In this document: piece by piece, positions 23,400 through 35,070 of the stretch
Layout of the letters: each line of letters starts with the position of its first letter
How positions within the stretch are numbered: position 1 is the stretch's first letter
DNA from: Flaveria trinervia
Lineage: Eukaryota > Streptophyta > Magnoliopsida > Asterales > Asteraceae
Direction: 5' to 3'
Assembly (NCBI GenBank): GCA_025506515.1
Contig: CM046442.1
Location: 106,398,617 to 106,462,616 of the forward strand
Length of the DNA stretch: 64,000 bases
Made by a program: the position numbers and the translations under genes
Notes under the pieces: model-generated
What the model was told of the DNA's origin: nothing
The model's database searches: none
Seen by the model: the letters and a program-made list of their open reading frames with translations, nothing else

Positions 23400-25411
23400 A
23401 ACCTACTCAAAGTTAATCATCCCAATAGCTGATATAAGATATTTAAATCTCTGTTCATCAAGAGCCTTTGAAAACAGATCAGCATATTGTTCATCTGTGT
23501 GAACTTTGACTAGTTTAATTAATCCCTTTTCATAGTTATCTCTTATTAATGATACCTAATATTGATGTGCTTTGTCCTTGAGTGCTACACAGGGTTCTCT
23601 GTGATTGAGATAGCACTATTGTTGTCTATGTGAATGGGAGTCTCCTCGAAGTTTAACCCATAATCCAGCATTTGATTTTGAATCCAAAGCACTTCAGCAC
23701 AGCAGCTTGCAGCAGCAATGTATTCAGCTTTAGCAGTTGATGCAGAGACACATGATTGTTTCTTGCATTGCTATGAGACAACCCTTCCACCAAGGAACTG
23801 ACATCCCCCAGATGTAGACTTTGTAGTCATATTGCAACCACCATAATCACTATCTGTATAGCATACAAATTGAAGTCAGGATTCTTAGGGTACCATAAAC
23901 CAAGTGTTGATGCATCTTTGAGGTATCTTAGAATCCTGTTGACAGTGATGAGGTGAGACATCTTAGGGTTAGCTTGATATCTTGCATAGATGCATGTAGC
24001 AAACATGATATCAGGCCTGCTAGGAGTAAGATACATAAGAGACCCAATCATAGCCATGTATAAGTGCTCATCTACACACTTCCCCTTAAGATCAGGTCCA
24101 AGGGAGTGGTTTCTAGCTATGGGTGTCTTAGCAATCTTACATTCAGTCATGTTGAATCTTTTGAGTATGTCCTAACATACTTTGACTGACTTATGAAGAT
24201 GCCATCTTTAACTTGCTTCACTTGAATTCTCAGAAAGAAATTGAGTTCCCCCATGGCACCCATTTCCAATTTGTCTTTCATCAGCTTCTCAAAGTCTTTG
24301 CAGAGCTTTGAATTAGTTGAACCAAAGATGATGTCATCCACATACACTTAAACTAGCAATATATCATTTCCCTATCCTTTGATGAAGAGAGTTCCATCTA
24401 TAGTACCTCTCCTGTATCCATGTTTACAAAGATACTCAGACACTGTCTCATACCATTTCCTGGGTGCCTGATGCAGCCCATAGAGAGATTTGTCAAGCTT
24501 GCAGACATAATCAGGATGATCAGGGTCTACAAAACCAGGTGGCTGTTTGACATATACATCTTCATCAATCACTCCATACAAAAAGGCACACTTCACATCA
24601 AGCTGAAAGACCTTGAAGTTCTTAGATGCAGCAAATGCCAGGAATATCCTAACAGCTTCTAATCTTTCTTCTGGAGCAAAGACATCAGTGTAGTAAATCC
24701 CTTCCTCTTGTGTGTATCCTTGAACAACCAGTCTAGCTTTGTTCTTGATGATGATGCCTTTATCATCTTTCTTGTTCCTAAACACCCATTTGGTTCCAAT
24801 GGTAGTCTTCCCATAAGGAAGAGGACAAAGGTTCCAAACCTTCTGCCTTTTGAATTGAAACAACTCTTGTTGTATAGCTTCAACCCAACTTCCATCTTTT
24901 AGAGCTTCATCAACTTTCTTTGGCTCTATCTGGGATAAGAAAAAAGAGTGAAGACAAATATTTGCTTCATGGGTCTGTCCTCTTGTTCTTACCCCTCAGA
25001 CAACATCTCCAATGATGTTTGTGGTGGGGTGAGACTTCGGGATCCTAAGCTGAGGGATCACAGCAAGTTGCTGAGAAAGATCTAAATTAGAGAAATTTAG
25101 ATCTGGCATAGATGTTTCTCCCACCACATCAGCACACTTTTCAAGAGAGACTTGATCCAAGCAGTGTGTGACATCATTGATGTTCTCATCTATGGTGTGG
25201 TTAGTGGGATCAAGAAATTCTTGATCACTGTCACCACCACCATTGTTGTCTTCTACAATTGAGGTATTCTTATCTGGTTGTGGAGCCTCTGAGCTGGAAT
25301 TTGAAGGCACCCCAAATGTGTCAGCTGAGTTTGTCATTGTAGTGCTGACAGAAACCTCATTTGCAGAAGTAGTTCCAACTAGAGCTGAAGATGTATGACT
25401 TGAAGGTCTTC
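23400..25411 (-). pseudogene. pol: E3 pol remnant: linker, reverse transcriptase, RNase H
   Basis: The RT block is unusually long for this window (24863-24372, 163 residues uninterrupted). It carries [32 protein letters not shown] and [20 protein letters not shown] stop follows near 24370, then YVDD at 24333-24344. RNase H continues at 24150-23400 with a stop in the SWQCKKQ motif (about 23770). The upstream linker (25411-24870) is acidic and poorly conserved. The last recognisable pol sequence lies near 23400, next to the palindrome cluster. Apart from several stops, this is the best RT in the window. Confidence 0.88.
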
Positions 25412-26830
25412 TTAGCTCAAATCTTGGATCAGGATATTAAATTTTCTACTGATCTTGAATATTCTCACAAGATTTGTTAAAACAGTGGTAACTAAATCAA
25501 GATCAAATAACCAATCCGGACAATAACCAGCAACACAGGGTGTGTTTTTATTGAAAGTCACATTGTCTGACTCCTCAACAACTCTAGTTCTGAGATTGTA
25601 TACTCTATAAGCCTTAGCTTGTGAAGAGTATCCAATAAAGTGTCCATCATCTAATTTCTCAGCAAACTTGGCAATTTGATCTTTGGTATTCAAGATGGTG
25701 CAAGGACAACCAAATGACCTGAGAAAACCAATGAAAGGTTTCTCTTGTGCCAAAGTTCATAAGGAGTCTTGCCATGAGTCTTAACTACTAAACTCTGTTC
25801 TGCACATAGCAGGCAGTGTTGATTGCCTTTGCCCAGAAGGTGATGGGCAGCTTAGAGTCAGACAGCATGGTTCTTGCAGCTTCAATCAGTGTCTTGTTTC
25901 TCCTCTTAGCAACACCATTTTGCTGAGGAGTCTTGGGAGCACTGTATTGTCTTGTAATACCTTTTCGTCACAGAATGTATCAAGGAGTTGGTTCTTAAAT
26001 TCAGTTCCTTGATCACATCTTATGACCTTGACCTTGTGATCAGATTGATTCTCAATCTTTAAGATGAAATTCTTTAGAATATCTGGAGTCTCATCCTTAG
26101 TTCTAAGGAAGAAAACCCAGGTGAATCTTGTAAAGTCATCTGTGATCACTAAACAATAAGAGGTCCTTCCTAAACTCATTACACTGGTGGGGCCAAAGAG
26201 ATCCATATGTAACAAGTGTAGGGGTGTAGTGATGGAGTTCCTTTCCTTAGGCTTGTGAGATACCTTATGTTGCTTCCCTTTCAGGCATGCAACACAATGG
26301 TCATCACTTGTAAACTCTTTCTTTGGTATTCCAGTTACCAAATCATTTTTAATTAATCTGTTTATGTTCTTAAAGTTTACATGGCACATTCTTTTATGCC
26401 ATAGGAAAGACTCATCACTATTAGCTTTAGACAGAAAGCATAAATCTTCTCCAGAGGGAGATGTTTCTTGCAGATTCATCTTGTACATGTTCCCTTTCCT
26501 AGGGGCTCTAAGCAAGATATGCTCATGAGGAATGACCACACCATGTTTGAGAACAATGAACTCATGCTCAGTAAAGAGCATGTTATGACTCTGATCATAA
26601 AATTGAGATACACTCAGAAGATTGTACCCAAGCTCTTTGACAAAGTTTACGTTATCAATGCTGAGCTTACCATTTGTGACCTTGCCCCTTCCAGAAATGT
26701 AACCACCTTCATCTCCTCCAAAAGCAACTGGTCCTCCATCAATTCTTTCAAAGTTCTGGAGTAGTGACCTATTGCATGTCATGTGCCTGGAACAGCCACT
26801 ATCAATATCTAGACATTTTGTTTGTCTTCA
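25412..26830 (-). pseudogene. pol: E3 pol remnant: protease, pre-integrase, integrase
   Basis: The protease DSG is intact at 26795-26803 (DIDSGCSRHMTCNRSL). The GAG-pre-integrase region shows LWHKRMCHVNFKNINRLIK and CVACLKGK. The integrase core has HMDLFGPTS and then RCDQGTEF. The third acidic residue is lost: the codon at 25905-25907 reads Lys where GVAER is expected (here GVAKRR). A one-base shift separates the core (ending 25886) from the C-terminal region (25753-25412, FLRSFGCPCTILN). Without the catalytic Glu this integrase should be inactive even if the frame were intact. Confidence 0.88.
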
Positions 26831-26844
26831 ACTGTCCCTGCACA

Positions 26845-29541
26845 AAGAAAATGATTAGTTACATTGGAAACCCAAGCCTTGCTTGTCTTGGGCTCAATAA
26901 CAGAAGGTAATTCAACAGTAATAGATCCTATGGTTGTGCTAAGAGATCTTGAGCTATTGTTGATGGAGAATTCTCAGTCATTTGGTCTTTCTTAGACTTC
27001 CACACCACCTTCGGAGTCTTGGACTTGACCTTCAAAACTTCAGAAGCTTTTGGAACTTTGTAAGTTTTGATGACTGAAACATCGGAAGATTCTGCAGACA
27101 CTTCAGCAAACTTCAGTGCTTTGAAAGAACTCCTTTCTCCGAGACCAGCTTTTCTTCCGAGGGTAATTTTCCACTTCCCTTCTTCTTAGACTTGGAGCTT
27201 CCGAAGGAAATAGGTTTTCCTTTCGAAGCTTGAATCTTCTTAGAACTATTTGAAGTCTTTGTACTGGTCATATGGACAGTACCTTTAGGAATGTATGGAT
27301 AATCCTTAGCAATGTGAGAGGTACTTTCAGACATGACACACATCATTTTCCTCTTCACAAGAGTCTTTTGCTGGGAACAAGAATTCCTTTGGTCACATCC
27401 CTTCTCCACCTTCATCTTTGCAGATGCTGAGATAGTTCCTTTGGGTTGGGAACTATTCTTGGAGTTTGATGGTCCAGGCTGTGCAGTAGTGGTACACAGC
27501 AGATCAGTCTTCTCTTGTTACTGAGATGAGTTGAACAAGAACCATAATTCTTAGCAGAAGAGTTTTGGTTGATGTTTTCAGTCCCTACCACTTTAAACCT
27601 TGCAGAGATGAAAACTTGTTTCTGCTTAGAGTCAAAAGTAGTCTTGATCTCTTGAGCCTTCCTTGACTTTCTTTTGCTCTTTCTAATCAAGTTCTTTCTC
27701 ATGGACTTGGTCATCACAGTCTTTTTCTTCCCCTTAGAAGGATAGTGACCCTTCTTAGAATCTTCCTCTTCACTCTTTTCAGAGGAATTCCTCACTATCT
27801 CTTCTTCATCCTCTTCACTTATAGGATCTATGAGAGGAAGCTCATCTTTATAAGTTCCACACCTAGGAGATCTTACAGACAAGATTGTGTGTGGAGGATC
27901 TATCTCATTTGATCCCAGTCCCTGCCTATTTTGATAGCACACTTTGTTGTGCAGGGATGAGGATATCATGTTCTTGAAGGTCTCTTCTTCAAGAACACTC
28001 TTTTCTGCCCTGGCTTTGCTGATCACAAGCTCAGCCTGGCACTCAGTTAACTTGGTTAGGAGATCTTTGATTTGAGTCCTAAAATCTGTGTGTTCATGTT
28101 TTAAAACTGAAATGGTTTTCTCAAGGTCCTTTATCTTTAGTTTATAATCATTTTCAGACTTTCTAAAACCAGATTTTCAAATGTTTAAGGACTTAAGGTC
28201 AGATCTCATCTCTAGGTAATAGGACCTGTATCTATTAACTTTAGCAATGCATTTAGGAGTATAGAGATGTTCCAATACCTTGGCTTCATCATGATCTGCC
28301 ATCAATGCTTGGTTAGGAGAAGCATCTTCCACCTGAAAGCTCTAGTCAAAGCCTCCTTCTTCAATAGCAACAGCAGCCTGCTGCATTGACTTCTCATTCT
28401 GGAGAGCTTTGTCAGTGTAGTTTGGTCTGGACTGTGTTTGGCCACCATTTGTTTTAGGTGCCTTACACTCTCTGGCAAAGTGGCCCATCAAGTTGCAGTT
28501 GTAACACTTGACTTTTCCTTTGTCCAGGCCAAACTTTCCACTACTTGCATTAATTGGAAACTTCCTTCCAGTCCTCTTGTAAAATTTATTGGCTCTGTGA
28601 GTAAGAAGAGCCATCTGCTGGACTATTTCCATGTATTCTAGATCATCTGGATGAATACAATCTAGGTCTTCAAGAGTGAAAAGAAATTTGCCACAACTTT
28701 CATCAGAAGACACAAAAGCTTGAGAAGAGCTTGTCTCTTGGAATGGGCTTCCTTAAGTGTAGTTCTCTCTTGGTGTCTCTGGGAAGGTGATGAAAGGATA
28801 TGAGATGATGTTTGGGTTCTATGCTATCCCTTTCAACCACATGTAGGGCTGAACCCATTTGATTATTGGAGTCTCCAGATGAACATTGCATGTTCATCTC
28901 CATCTGGTAGCCACTGAGAATTCCAAATAACTTTGTCAGAGTAATTGTTTTGAGATTTTCAGTTCTCTTGATCACCACATAGTAGTGTGTCCATTGCCTA
29001 GGAAGCGAGGACATGAACTTCCTTACAATGTCTCTATTCTTAAGAGAGACTCCTCCATCCACTAGGGTATCCATAATCTCAACATACCTGAAGTACTGCT
29101 GAGTCATGGTTTCATCTGTTTGAAGGTGAAGTTTCAAACTACTGCTTCAGGAAATCCTTGTTCTCCTTGGCTTCAGAGGAACCCTCATATTTAGTTTCAG
29201 TGCATCCGATAGCTGCTTGGCTGTTTTGCACTTCTTGAAACCTCTGTACATAGAGTTTGGAAGGGCAGTTTGAAGGGATGTCATGGCTTTTCTGTCAATC
29301 TCTACTCTCTTCCTATCTTCATCAGATTAGTTATCCATATCTTTGGGGATCATACCAGCACCAGTAGCAAAAGGGGTTCTAGGTATGAAAGGTCCATTCT
29401 CAATAGACTCCCACATTCTTGAATCAAGAGACCTGATGAAACCTTCATTCTTTAACACTAGGTGTCAAACTCATCAAGAGTGATCAGTGGGGACTTGTTC
29501 ATGGTTCCAGTTTCCATATCAGTCTTGAAAATGGCTGACAT
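26845..29541 (-). pseudogene. gag: E3 gag (capsid-like domain, zinc knuckle, long extension)
   Basis: The ATG at 29541 (MSAIFKTDMETG) lies 70 bases inside the primer site. The capsid-like UBN2 region spans about 29450-28880, including RKFMSSLPRQWTHYYVVIKR. The CCHC knuckle is at 28465-28506 (CYNCNLMGHFAREC). A Lys/Ser/Glu-rich extension follows to about 26870, with a degenerate second Cys region, ending in KAWVSN. This end is analogous to AWVPNLN and VWVSKTN in the other families, and TGTGCAGGG follows. Frameshifts and stops are frequent in the first 400 bases and in the extension. One uninterrupted segment covers 28713-28342. Confidence 0.82.
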
Positions 29542-29610
29542 TTAAAAAGATTAGTATTTGTGTGTGTGAGGGATCTTAAGATGGTGATATCTTATATCAA
29601 GAGCCTGAAA

Positions 29611-29623
29611 TGCTCTGATACCA
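29611..29623 (-). other. E3 primer-binding site (initiator Met-tRNA)
   Basis: On the minus strand TGGTATCAGAGCA lies two bases inside the 5' LTR, as in E2 and E8. Confidence 0.95.
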
Positions 29624-29625
29624 AA

Positions 29626-30418
29626 TGCAGGATCGTTGAAGGGTGTTGAGTTACAACCCAACAACACAAAGAGGAGATTAACTAAACTTAATCAAATAGT
29701 ATGACTGGATTAACCAAGGTAAGACAGTCAGAACACAAGTAATAAAAGAGACAGAACACAAAGAAGACAAGTATATGGTTTTCAAGAGTATATTACTTTC
29801 TCTATGTTCTATTACAAGTGTTACAAAGCACGATTCAAAGATACAAGTACATGAGATACTTATACAACATCCTACAGCGGCTATACTTTGAAAGCCAGCT
29901 GGATACAATTGACTAGACACAAAATAAAATCAATTGTAGAGTCAAAAGGCAGATTGCCTTTTGACTAGTGACTATGACATGCCATAGCTCACATCCTTAT
30001 CTATTACAAAAAGGATAAAGTTTATGAAGTAGAAAGTTACAGACTCAGGACCTCAATGTACAGTTACCAAAAGTATGGATCTTTTCACCAACTCATGTAA
30101 GTTGGTGACCTTACAAAGGTGCAGCGGAAAGGTGTCCAGCTTTATGGAAAAGTACATTAGATAAAGCATGTGTTAAAAGTCTTTGGAAGAAATCTGTCTT
30201 CATCAGTTAAAGCTTTGGAAGACTTTGTCTCTGAAGCTTCGGAAGACTTCATTTTTGGCTTCGGTATATATTGGTCTTGGCTTAGGAAGATTTCACACTT
30301 AGAATATTTCTGTTGCATGTGTGAAACTTCCTAAGCATTCTTCTTCATAGTACTTGTGCAGCATGCAGGATAGACATTGGATGTTTAGGTTACATTAGTC
30401 TCTTCATTAATCTCTACA
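29626..30418 (-). repeat. E3 5' LTR (793 bp)
   Basis: It starts TGCAGGATCGTTG and ends AATCTCTACA, matching 18061-18839. It is about 14 bp longer, mainly because of an 18-bp segment near 29880 that the left copy lacks. CTCTA follows. Confidence 0.93.
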
Positions 30419-30423
30419 CTCTA
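30419..30423. repeat. Target-site duplication CTCTA, right copy (E3)
   Basis: It is identical to 18056-18060. E1 RNase H resumes directly after it. Confidence 0.92.
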
Positions 30424-30665
30424 CAGCAATTGCAGTAACAAAAAATCCGGTCCAACATCCTAAGACCAAACACATCGGAATAAAATATCACTTTATACGT
30501 GATTGCTTTGAAAAGAACTTAATTGATGTGATTAGAATAAATACTAATTTTTAACACTCTGACCTCTATACAAAGGCTTTTGACAAACCACGTTTCTTAG
30601 ATCTGTTAGAGGTCAACGATGTTAAAAAGAAAAGTGATGTAATTCCTGATGATGACCATGTGTAG
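30424..30665 (+). pseudogene. pol: E1 pol remnant, part 3: C-terminal RNase H segment
   Basis: Reading continues from 18060 with KNPVQHPKTKHIGIKYHFIR, then DLYTKAFDKPRF and LEVNDVKKKSDVIPDD, ending at a TAG (30663-30665). It is nearly the same as 59740-59938 in E8. One in-frame TAA lies near 30553. The clean continuation after the CTCTA duplication is what proves E3 sits inside E1. Confidence 0.88.
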
Positions 30666-32269
30666 TCCGATGCTTATTGTCCATTTTTCTTTTATTTTTT
30701 CTTTTCTTTAATTATTTATTTAACTTATAAGTAGTTTAATTAAATAATGTTATTCGGTCGTCGATTAAAATCCTAAAAAGCGTAAATCGGTTACGGTTTT
30801 AGAATTTTAAGGGGAGAATAGGTCAGTTACTAACATTAACAAAAAACCAAGGGAGAAGGAGAGGCTAGCTGATAGAAAGTAGATCGTATCTATGATACTG
30901 ATTCAATGACTTTGGAAAATGATAGTACACAGATACAAATCACTTGGGACTCTAAAAGATTAAATAAAATAAGATGCGAAGTTCAAAGTATAAGTCTTTG
31001 TAGTCTGAGCAATATAAAAGGAAAAATGATAGTAAAACTAGCTACTACTAAGGTAACACAAAGAAAGTAGACCTAGAGGTTGTTAGACCACAGATGATAT
31101 GTCGGTAGATTCAACACAATAGATGATTAGACATTATTGGTGATCTCAAGAACAAACTAAGTTGTTCAACAAGATGTGGGTTAACATCTTATCCTGGTTA
31201 ACACAATCAACAAATTCCAATAAGGGATGATGAGCAGAATAAATGCCACAAATGTGTGCGTAAGACCAAAATATGAGCAAAAACAATCAAACTAATAACT
31301 TATGTTATTGGTGAGAACTGTGCAAAAAGATTAAAATTGCTCGTACAAGAAGATAGGTTATGTACCTCTCTGCTGTGCGGACGCACTGACCTGAGGATAA
31401 GCATAACCTATATATTCTAGACTTATTTGTTGTTTTCCGCCTCTCTGCTGTGTGGTGGCACTGACTGAGGCTTGGCTTCTCTCTGAAAGTTCTAAGAATA
31501 GTTTCTTCTTGAAAACTACCCTGAGACCGCTCAAAAATCTCCTGAGGCATGTTGATTACCATATAAGTGTGGGATCCACAAATGATTGTTGAAATAATCA
31601 AACCTTAAACTGTCACCAATCTATGTCAAAAGTCTGTGTATGGATTTAAGAGGACCAGTATACTGACAATCATCGTGGCTACAATTCTTGAAAGTCCAAA
31701 TCAATGTGGGGATCTAATAGTACTAGTATGATTTCCTAAACTTGCTAACGACTCTTGATGAAAAACAAGAATAGAGCATCAAAAAGTGTTGATAACATGT
31801 CCCAAATGATTTGACTTGCCTGTATGATTCAAAATGAATTGGTTCAGTTATGGTCAAAATTAATTGAAGCTGCTTATTGCGGAACCAAATCAATTAGATT
31901 TCTATCTTAGGATCTACACCTCACACAAAAAGTCAATAACAAGTTTAGTTTTGTATTTAAGTTTAAGTCTTTTACTTTGTTTAAGTTTAGTCAAATTCAA
32001 TTTGTTTGATATCAGACTACGTCATGGAATTCAATAAGGGATTTAATCATCTAAAAGGGTCACATCTGAGGTGACCACACGTGTTTTCATAGGTAAAATC
32101 AGTCACGTCTATGGTGATGAATTGTTTAAAAGGATCACGTCTGAGGTGGTCAAAAGTTTTACAAGTTAAAATGATCATGTCTGAGATGATCAAATGCTCA
32201 TAAAGGTTAATGAAAAGTTAAAAAAAGGTTAAGTGAGAAATGGTCATAAAGTCAAAATCATAAGTATGA
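30666..32269 (+). other. E1 spacer between pol and 3' ORF, with conserved doublet
   Basis: This is noncoding by eye, AT-rich, and collinear with 59939-61479 in E8. It holds a shortened purine tract (AGGGGAG near 30810-30816), where E8 has AGGGGGAG at 60076-60083. It also has a motif of about 33 bases present twice (31365-31397 and 31440-31470), beginning CCTCTCTGCTGTG. I see no ORF with family resemblance. Confidence 0.6.
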
Positions 32270-33170
32270 TCCGATCGCACGACTGGACCATGAGTATGGA
32301 CCAACCATGCGAATCGACCATACTCATGCACTAAACAACCAAATGGCACATGAGTATGAACCATTCACATGAATGGCTTATTAGAATGAGCCACTCGACC
32401 GAATGGAACTGTGCGAATGAGTTAGTCGCCCGACTGAAATCCAATCGGTCGACTGAATGTGATCGGCTGAGGTCCATTCGCCTGAATGAACGAGCAAATG
32501 GGTCTAGTCGACCGATTGAAATCAGATCAATATAAATATGGCCACAGTCGACCGCATTCATCTCCCTAATCGCCCTCAACTCATCACCCCCTAATCGCCC
32601 TCATATCGTATAGCCTAACGTTACTCTGCCAAATTTTCATCTGACCCAAATTTCCTGCTTATTTGCATATTCTGACCTTCGTTGTTGATTTTATAGGAAA
32701 AATGCGGTGAGATTATGCCAAAAATTCCCTCGATTAGACTGAAAATTCAAGAATTTGGCCCTAACAAGACCCGACACTCTAAATGGACTAATAACCTAAC
32801 TAAACCAAGTAAAATGTTAAAATAAAGGTTATTAGGTTATTAGTATATTCAATGCGAGTCTAAAGAACCATTACACGACGTCTAATTTAAAGAATTGGTA
32901 AAAAATCGAATCACAGTCGACCGAACAGTAGGTCATGCGACTGGACGCTAGGATGAACTCCAATCGCACGATTGAGCTGGTCGAATGGCTCAATCGGCCA
33001 AATGGATCATATGAATGAGCTCAGTCGGCCGACTGAACCAATCGCAGGCTCAGTCAACCGATTGAACTTAGTCCCTGCTTAGTCACCCGACTGTATCCAG
33101 TCGCATGCCAAGTCGACCGATTGAACACAGTCGCATGGTTTAATCGCATGAATGAACAAGAATGAATTCA
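32270..33170 (+). promoter_or_regulatory. E1 internal palindrome clusters with TATA box
   Basis: Two clusters of TCAGTCG/CGACTGA-type inverted words (32270-32520 and 32880-33165) flank a TATA box (TATAAATA, 32531-32538) and a C-rich leader (32545-32640). The perfect 16-base palindrome TCAGTCGGCCGACTGA is at 33021-33036. The E1 and E8 LTRs carry the same words ahead of their TATA boxes. This arrangement upstream of the 3' ORF looks like a second promoter, and the downstream cluster would fall in a leader intron (possible donor near 32707, acceptor near 33235). Confidence 0.6.
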
Positions 33171-33239
33171 ACCAAACTAATCAGAACTGATTTGTGTCAT
33201 GTGGTTAGCTAATGTTTATGTGTCTTGTGTTACAGATTG

Positions 33240-34369
33240 ATGGCGGACAGGTGGTCCATCAATCCAAGCACAACATTTGTGCCCACATAGACTCCACGAC
33301 TCGGAATGGTGCCGAGTTTGCGGGGATCATCACTTTCCTCAAGCGATCCAGGATCACAAGGCGATATCTACACCATGCACTCCCTACAGGTCTATTCAGC
33401 AGGCCTTCTGGGAGGGAGCATCGGTTGACCGCTCTCGTGAGCCGTACAGCATAAGGAGCTCCATTTTGGGATGGATATTGAAGTTACAGCTGAGGATATC
33501 AGGAGAGTACTGGGTTTGGGTGATGATGAAGATCACCCCACCAGACTTCACCCAGTAACGGTGAGAGGGTGCTTCATGAGGATGAAGTACGCTGGGGATA
33601 TAAATGCAGTTGTGCTCAACAAGAGCAACCTATGTCCCCAGTACCAGAACTTGGCACACGTCATCCTCAAGTGCCTAGCGTCACGAAGGGGTGGGTTTGA
33701 TGATCTTTCAGACCAGATACAAAATGCCTACGTGGCACTGGTTCTGAACCACCCTTTCAGCTTTTCTAGCATGATCTTCTCCTACTTGATAGAGAATTTG
33801 AGGCGAAGGGCAAAGAGGGTTTCTGCATGTACCCTAGATTTTTATAGATGATCTTTGATAAGAAGCTACCCACACTGCGTAAGGAGAGCCACGACGCTGT
33901 GGCATTGGAGATTATGGATGATACGACACTAGGTCATATGAAGGTATACCGGGGAAAGCAGGTCAAGCCCCCAGTATAGAGACTCATAGGCCATCTAGCC
34001 AAGGTTGACTACGTGGTGCCGGGGAGGCGTACATGGCGTCACATAGGCAGTGATTCGGATGTCGAGCAGCTAGTGCTACCTGAAGATGACTCCGACGACG
34101 ACGACAGCGGTGATGGTGGAGATGCAGGGCCCACTCAACTGAGGGCCCCCACTGCTGATATAGCATCTCTAGCATCCACCCAAGGTGGAGCAGAGGCTAC
34201 AGGGTTCCATCAGGACTTTCGTCTTGATGAGGAGGAGGATACGGATGAGGAGCCCCTAACTCGTACTGAGGGGAGCGGGGTAGCCACCGACCGAGGTATT
34301 CGGGAGGTTGGAGGACACCCTGGCGAGTCGGGGGAGGCTGACACTGATCCTACTTATGCTCCCGATTAG
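33240..34369 (+). pseudogene. E1 3' ORF, N-terminal conserved domain and acidic region
   Basis: The ATG at 33240 (MADRW) follows an acceptor-like TGTTACAG. It is homologous throughout to 62540-63690 in E8. The conserved domain includes NICAHIDSTTRNGAEF, the PYRSIQQAFWEGASVDRS segment, a TRLHPVTVRGCF segment, LASRRGGFDDLSDQIQNAYV and MIFSYLIENL (33277-33851 in three frames), then a YP-F-type motif. An acidic tract follows (34040-34130 and 34210-34260), ending DTDPTYAPD at a stop (34367-34369). Frameshifts lie near 33260, 33345, 33460 and 33850. The function is unknown. E2 and E3 have shorter related motifs at the same place. Confidence 0.68.
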
Positions 34370-35070
34370 TCCAGCAGTGTTCCAGGGGGAGCATCCACCT
34401 TGAGGGGCTTGAGGATGAAACGGATGGCTCAGCCCCACGTGTTGAAGAAGAAAAGGAGGAGGATGACCTTCATCACCACCACCACTATTACCACCACTTC
34501 CACCACTCCACCCACTACCACCATGCCATCCACCACATTATCTACCACCTCACACACCACTACCGCAACCTCTCCACCACCACCTTCATCTATACCACCC
34601 CCAATCTTCACCATTCCACCATGACCTTCATCTATACCACCCCCCAATCTTCACCACTACCACCACCACCACCATTAGCCACCATGTAGGACTATCATCT
34701 TCACCCACTCCAGGAGTACATATCCAATTAGCCAAAAGATAGAGGAGTGGAGACTACCAACAAGACCATCATGCTGAGGCTCAAAGGATCAAAAGAGGAG
34801 CCACTAAAGATTAGAGAGGGAGATGGAGATGATGGTGATGATGATGATAATGATGATGATGACAATGATGATGATGATGATGATGATGGTGATGACCATG
34901 GGGATGATACTGATGCTGGTGATGATGCTAATGATGATGTTGATGATGATGATGAGGATACAATGTTGCGGGTGCCACATCTGCGAGTGAAAGGAGGACA
35001 AAAAAAGCTCAAGACCAAGGTGCATCCACTTCAGCCCCGTCAGCAGAGGAGCACATGATACAAGACAAGA
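34370..35070 (+). pseudogene. E1 3' ORF, low-complexity middle (Thr/Pro then Asp)
   Basis: An internal purine tract (AGGGGGAG, 34384-34391) opens this part and encodes PGGAS, as VGGAS is encoded at 63690 in E8. ACC and CCA repeats (about 34470-34680) give Thr/Pro-rich peptide, followed by a GAT-repeat tract giving poly-Asp. Frame changes inside the repeats mean no single frame runs through. After the GAT tract the most protein-like frame is GATSASERRTKKAQ...SAEEHMIQDK, which ends at a possible splice donor at 35071. Confidence 0.5.
34827..34955. repeat. GAT trinucleotide microsatellite
   Basis: This is an almost pure run of GAT/GAC/AAT triplets on the + strand inside the E1 3' ORF. In the coding sense it gives poly-Asp. 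The next frame would read TGA stops, so length changes here are a likely cause of the frameshift between flanking coding segments. Confidence 0.85.

Larger units (their letters stand above)
18061..30418 (-). mobile_element. E3: complete Ty1/copia (Sirevirus-like) element, 12.4 kb, nested in E1
   Basis: LTRs of 779 and 793 bp with TG...CA ends are flanked by CTCTA. On the minus strand the order is primer site, gag, PR-IN, RT-RNase H, palindrome cluster, TATA box, 3' ORF, purine tract. The LTRs are alike except for scattered changes and one indel of about 18 bp. E3 is a different family from E2 and E1 but is related to E7 by LTR and 3' ORF resemblance. It is antisense to E1. Confidence 0.95.

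Noticed and set aside
26845..26900. A short spliceosomal intron at the E3 gag-pol junction (GTAACT...TGTGCAG)
   Set aside because: The interval would be under 40 bases, too short for a plant intron. A longer-range donor was not identified.
31305..31601. Minus-strand ORF with similar counterpart at 60477-60719
   Set aside because: The resemblance comes from the conserved noncoding doublet. The frames do not extend and carry no protein-like features.
34429..35025. Gly/Val- and Ser-rich ORFs on the minus strand
   Set aside because: They are reverse readings of the ACC and GAT microsatellites in the E1 3' ORF.
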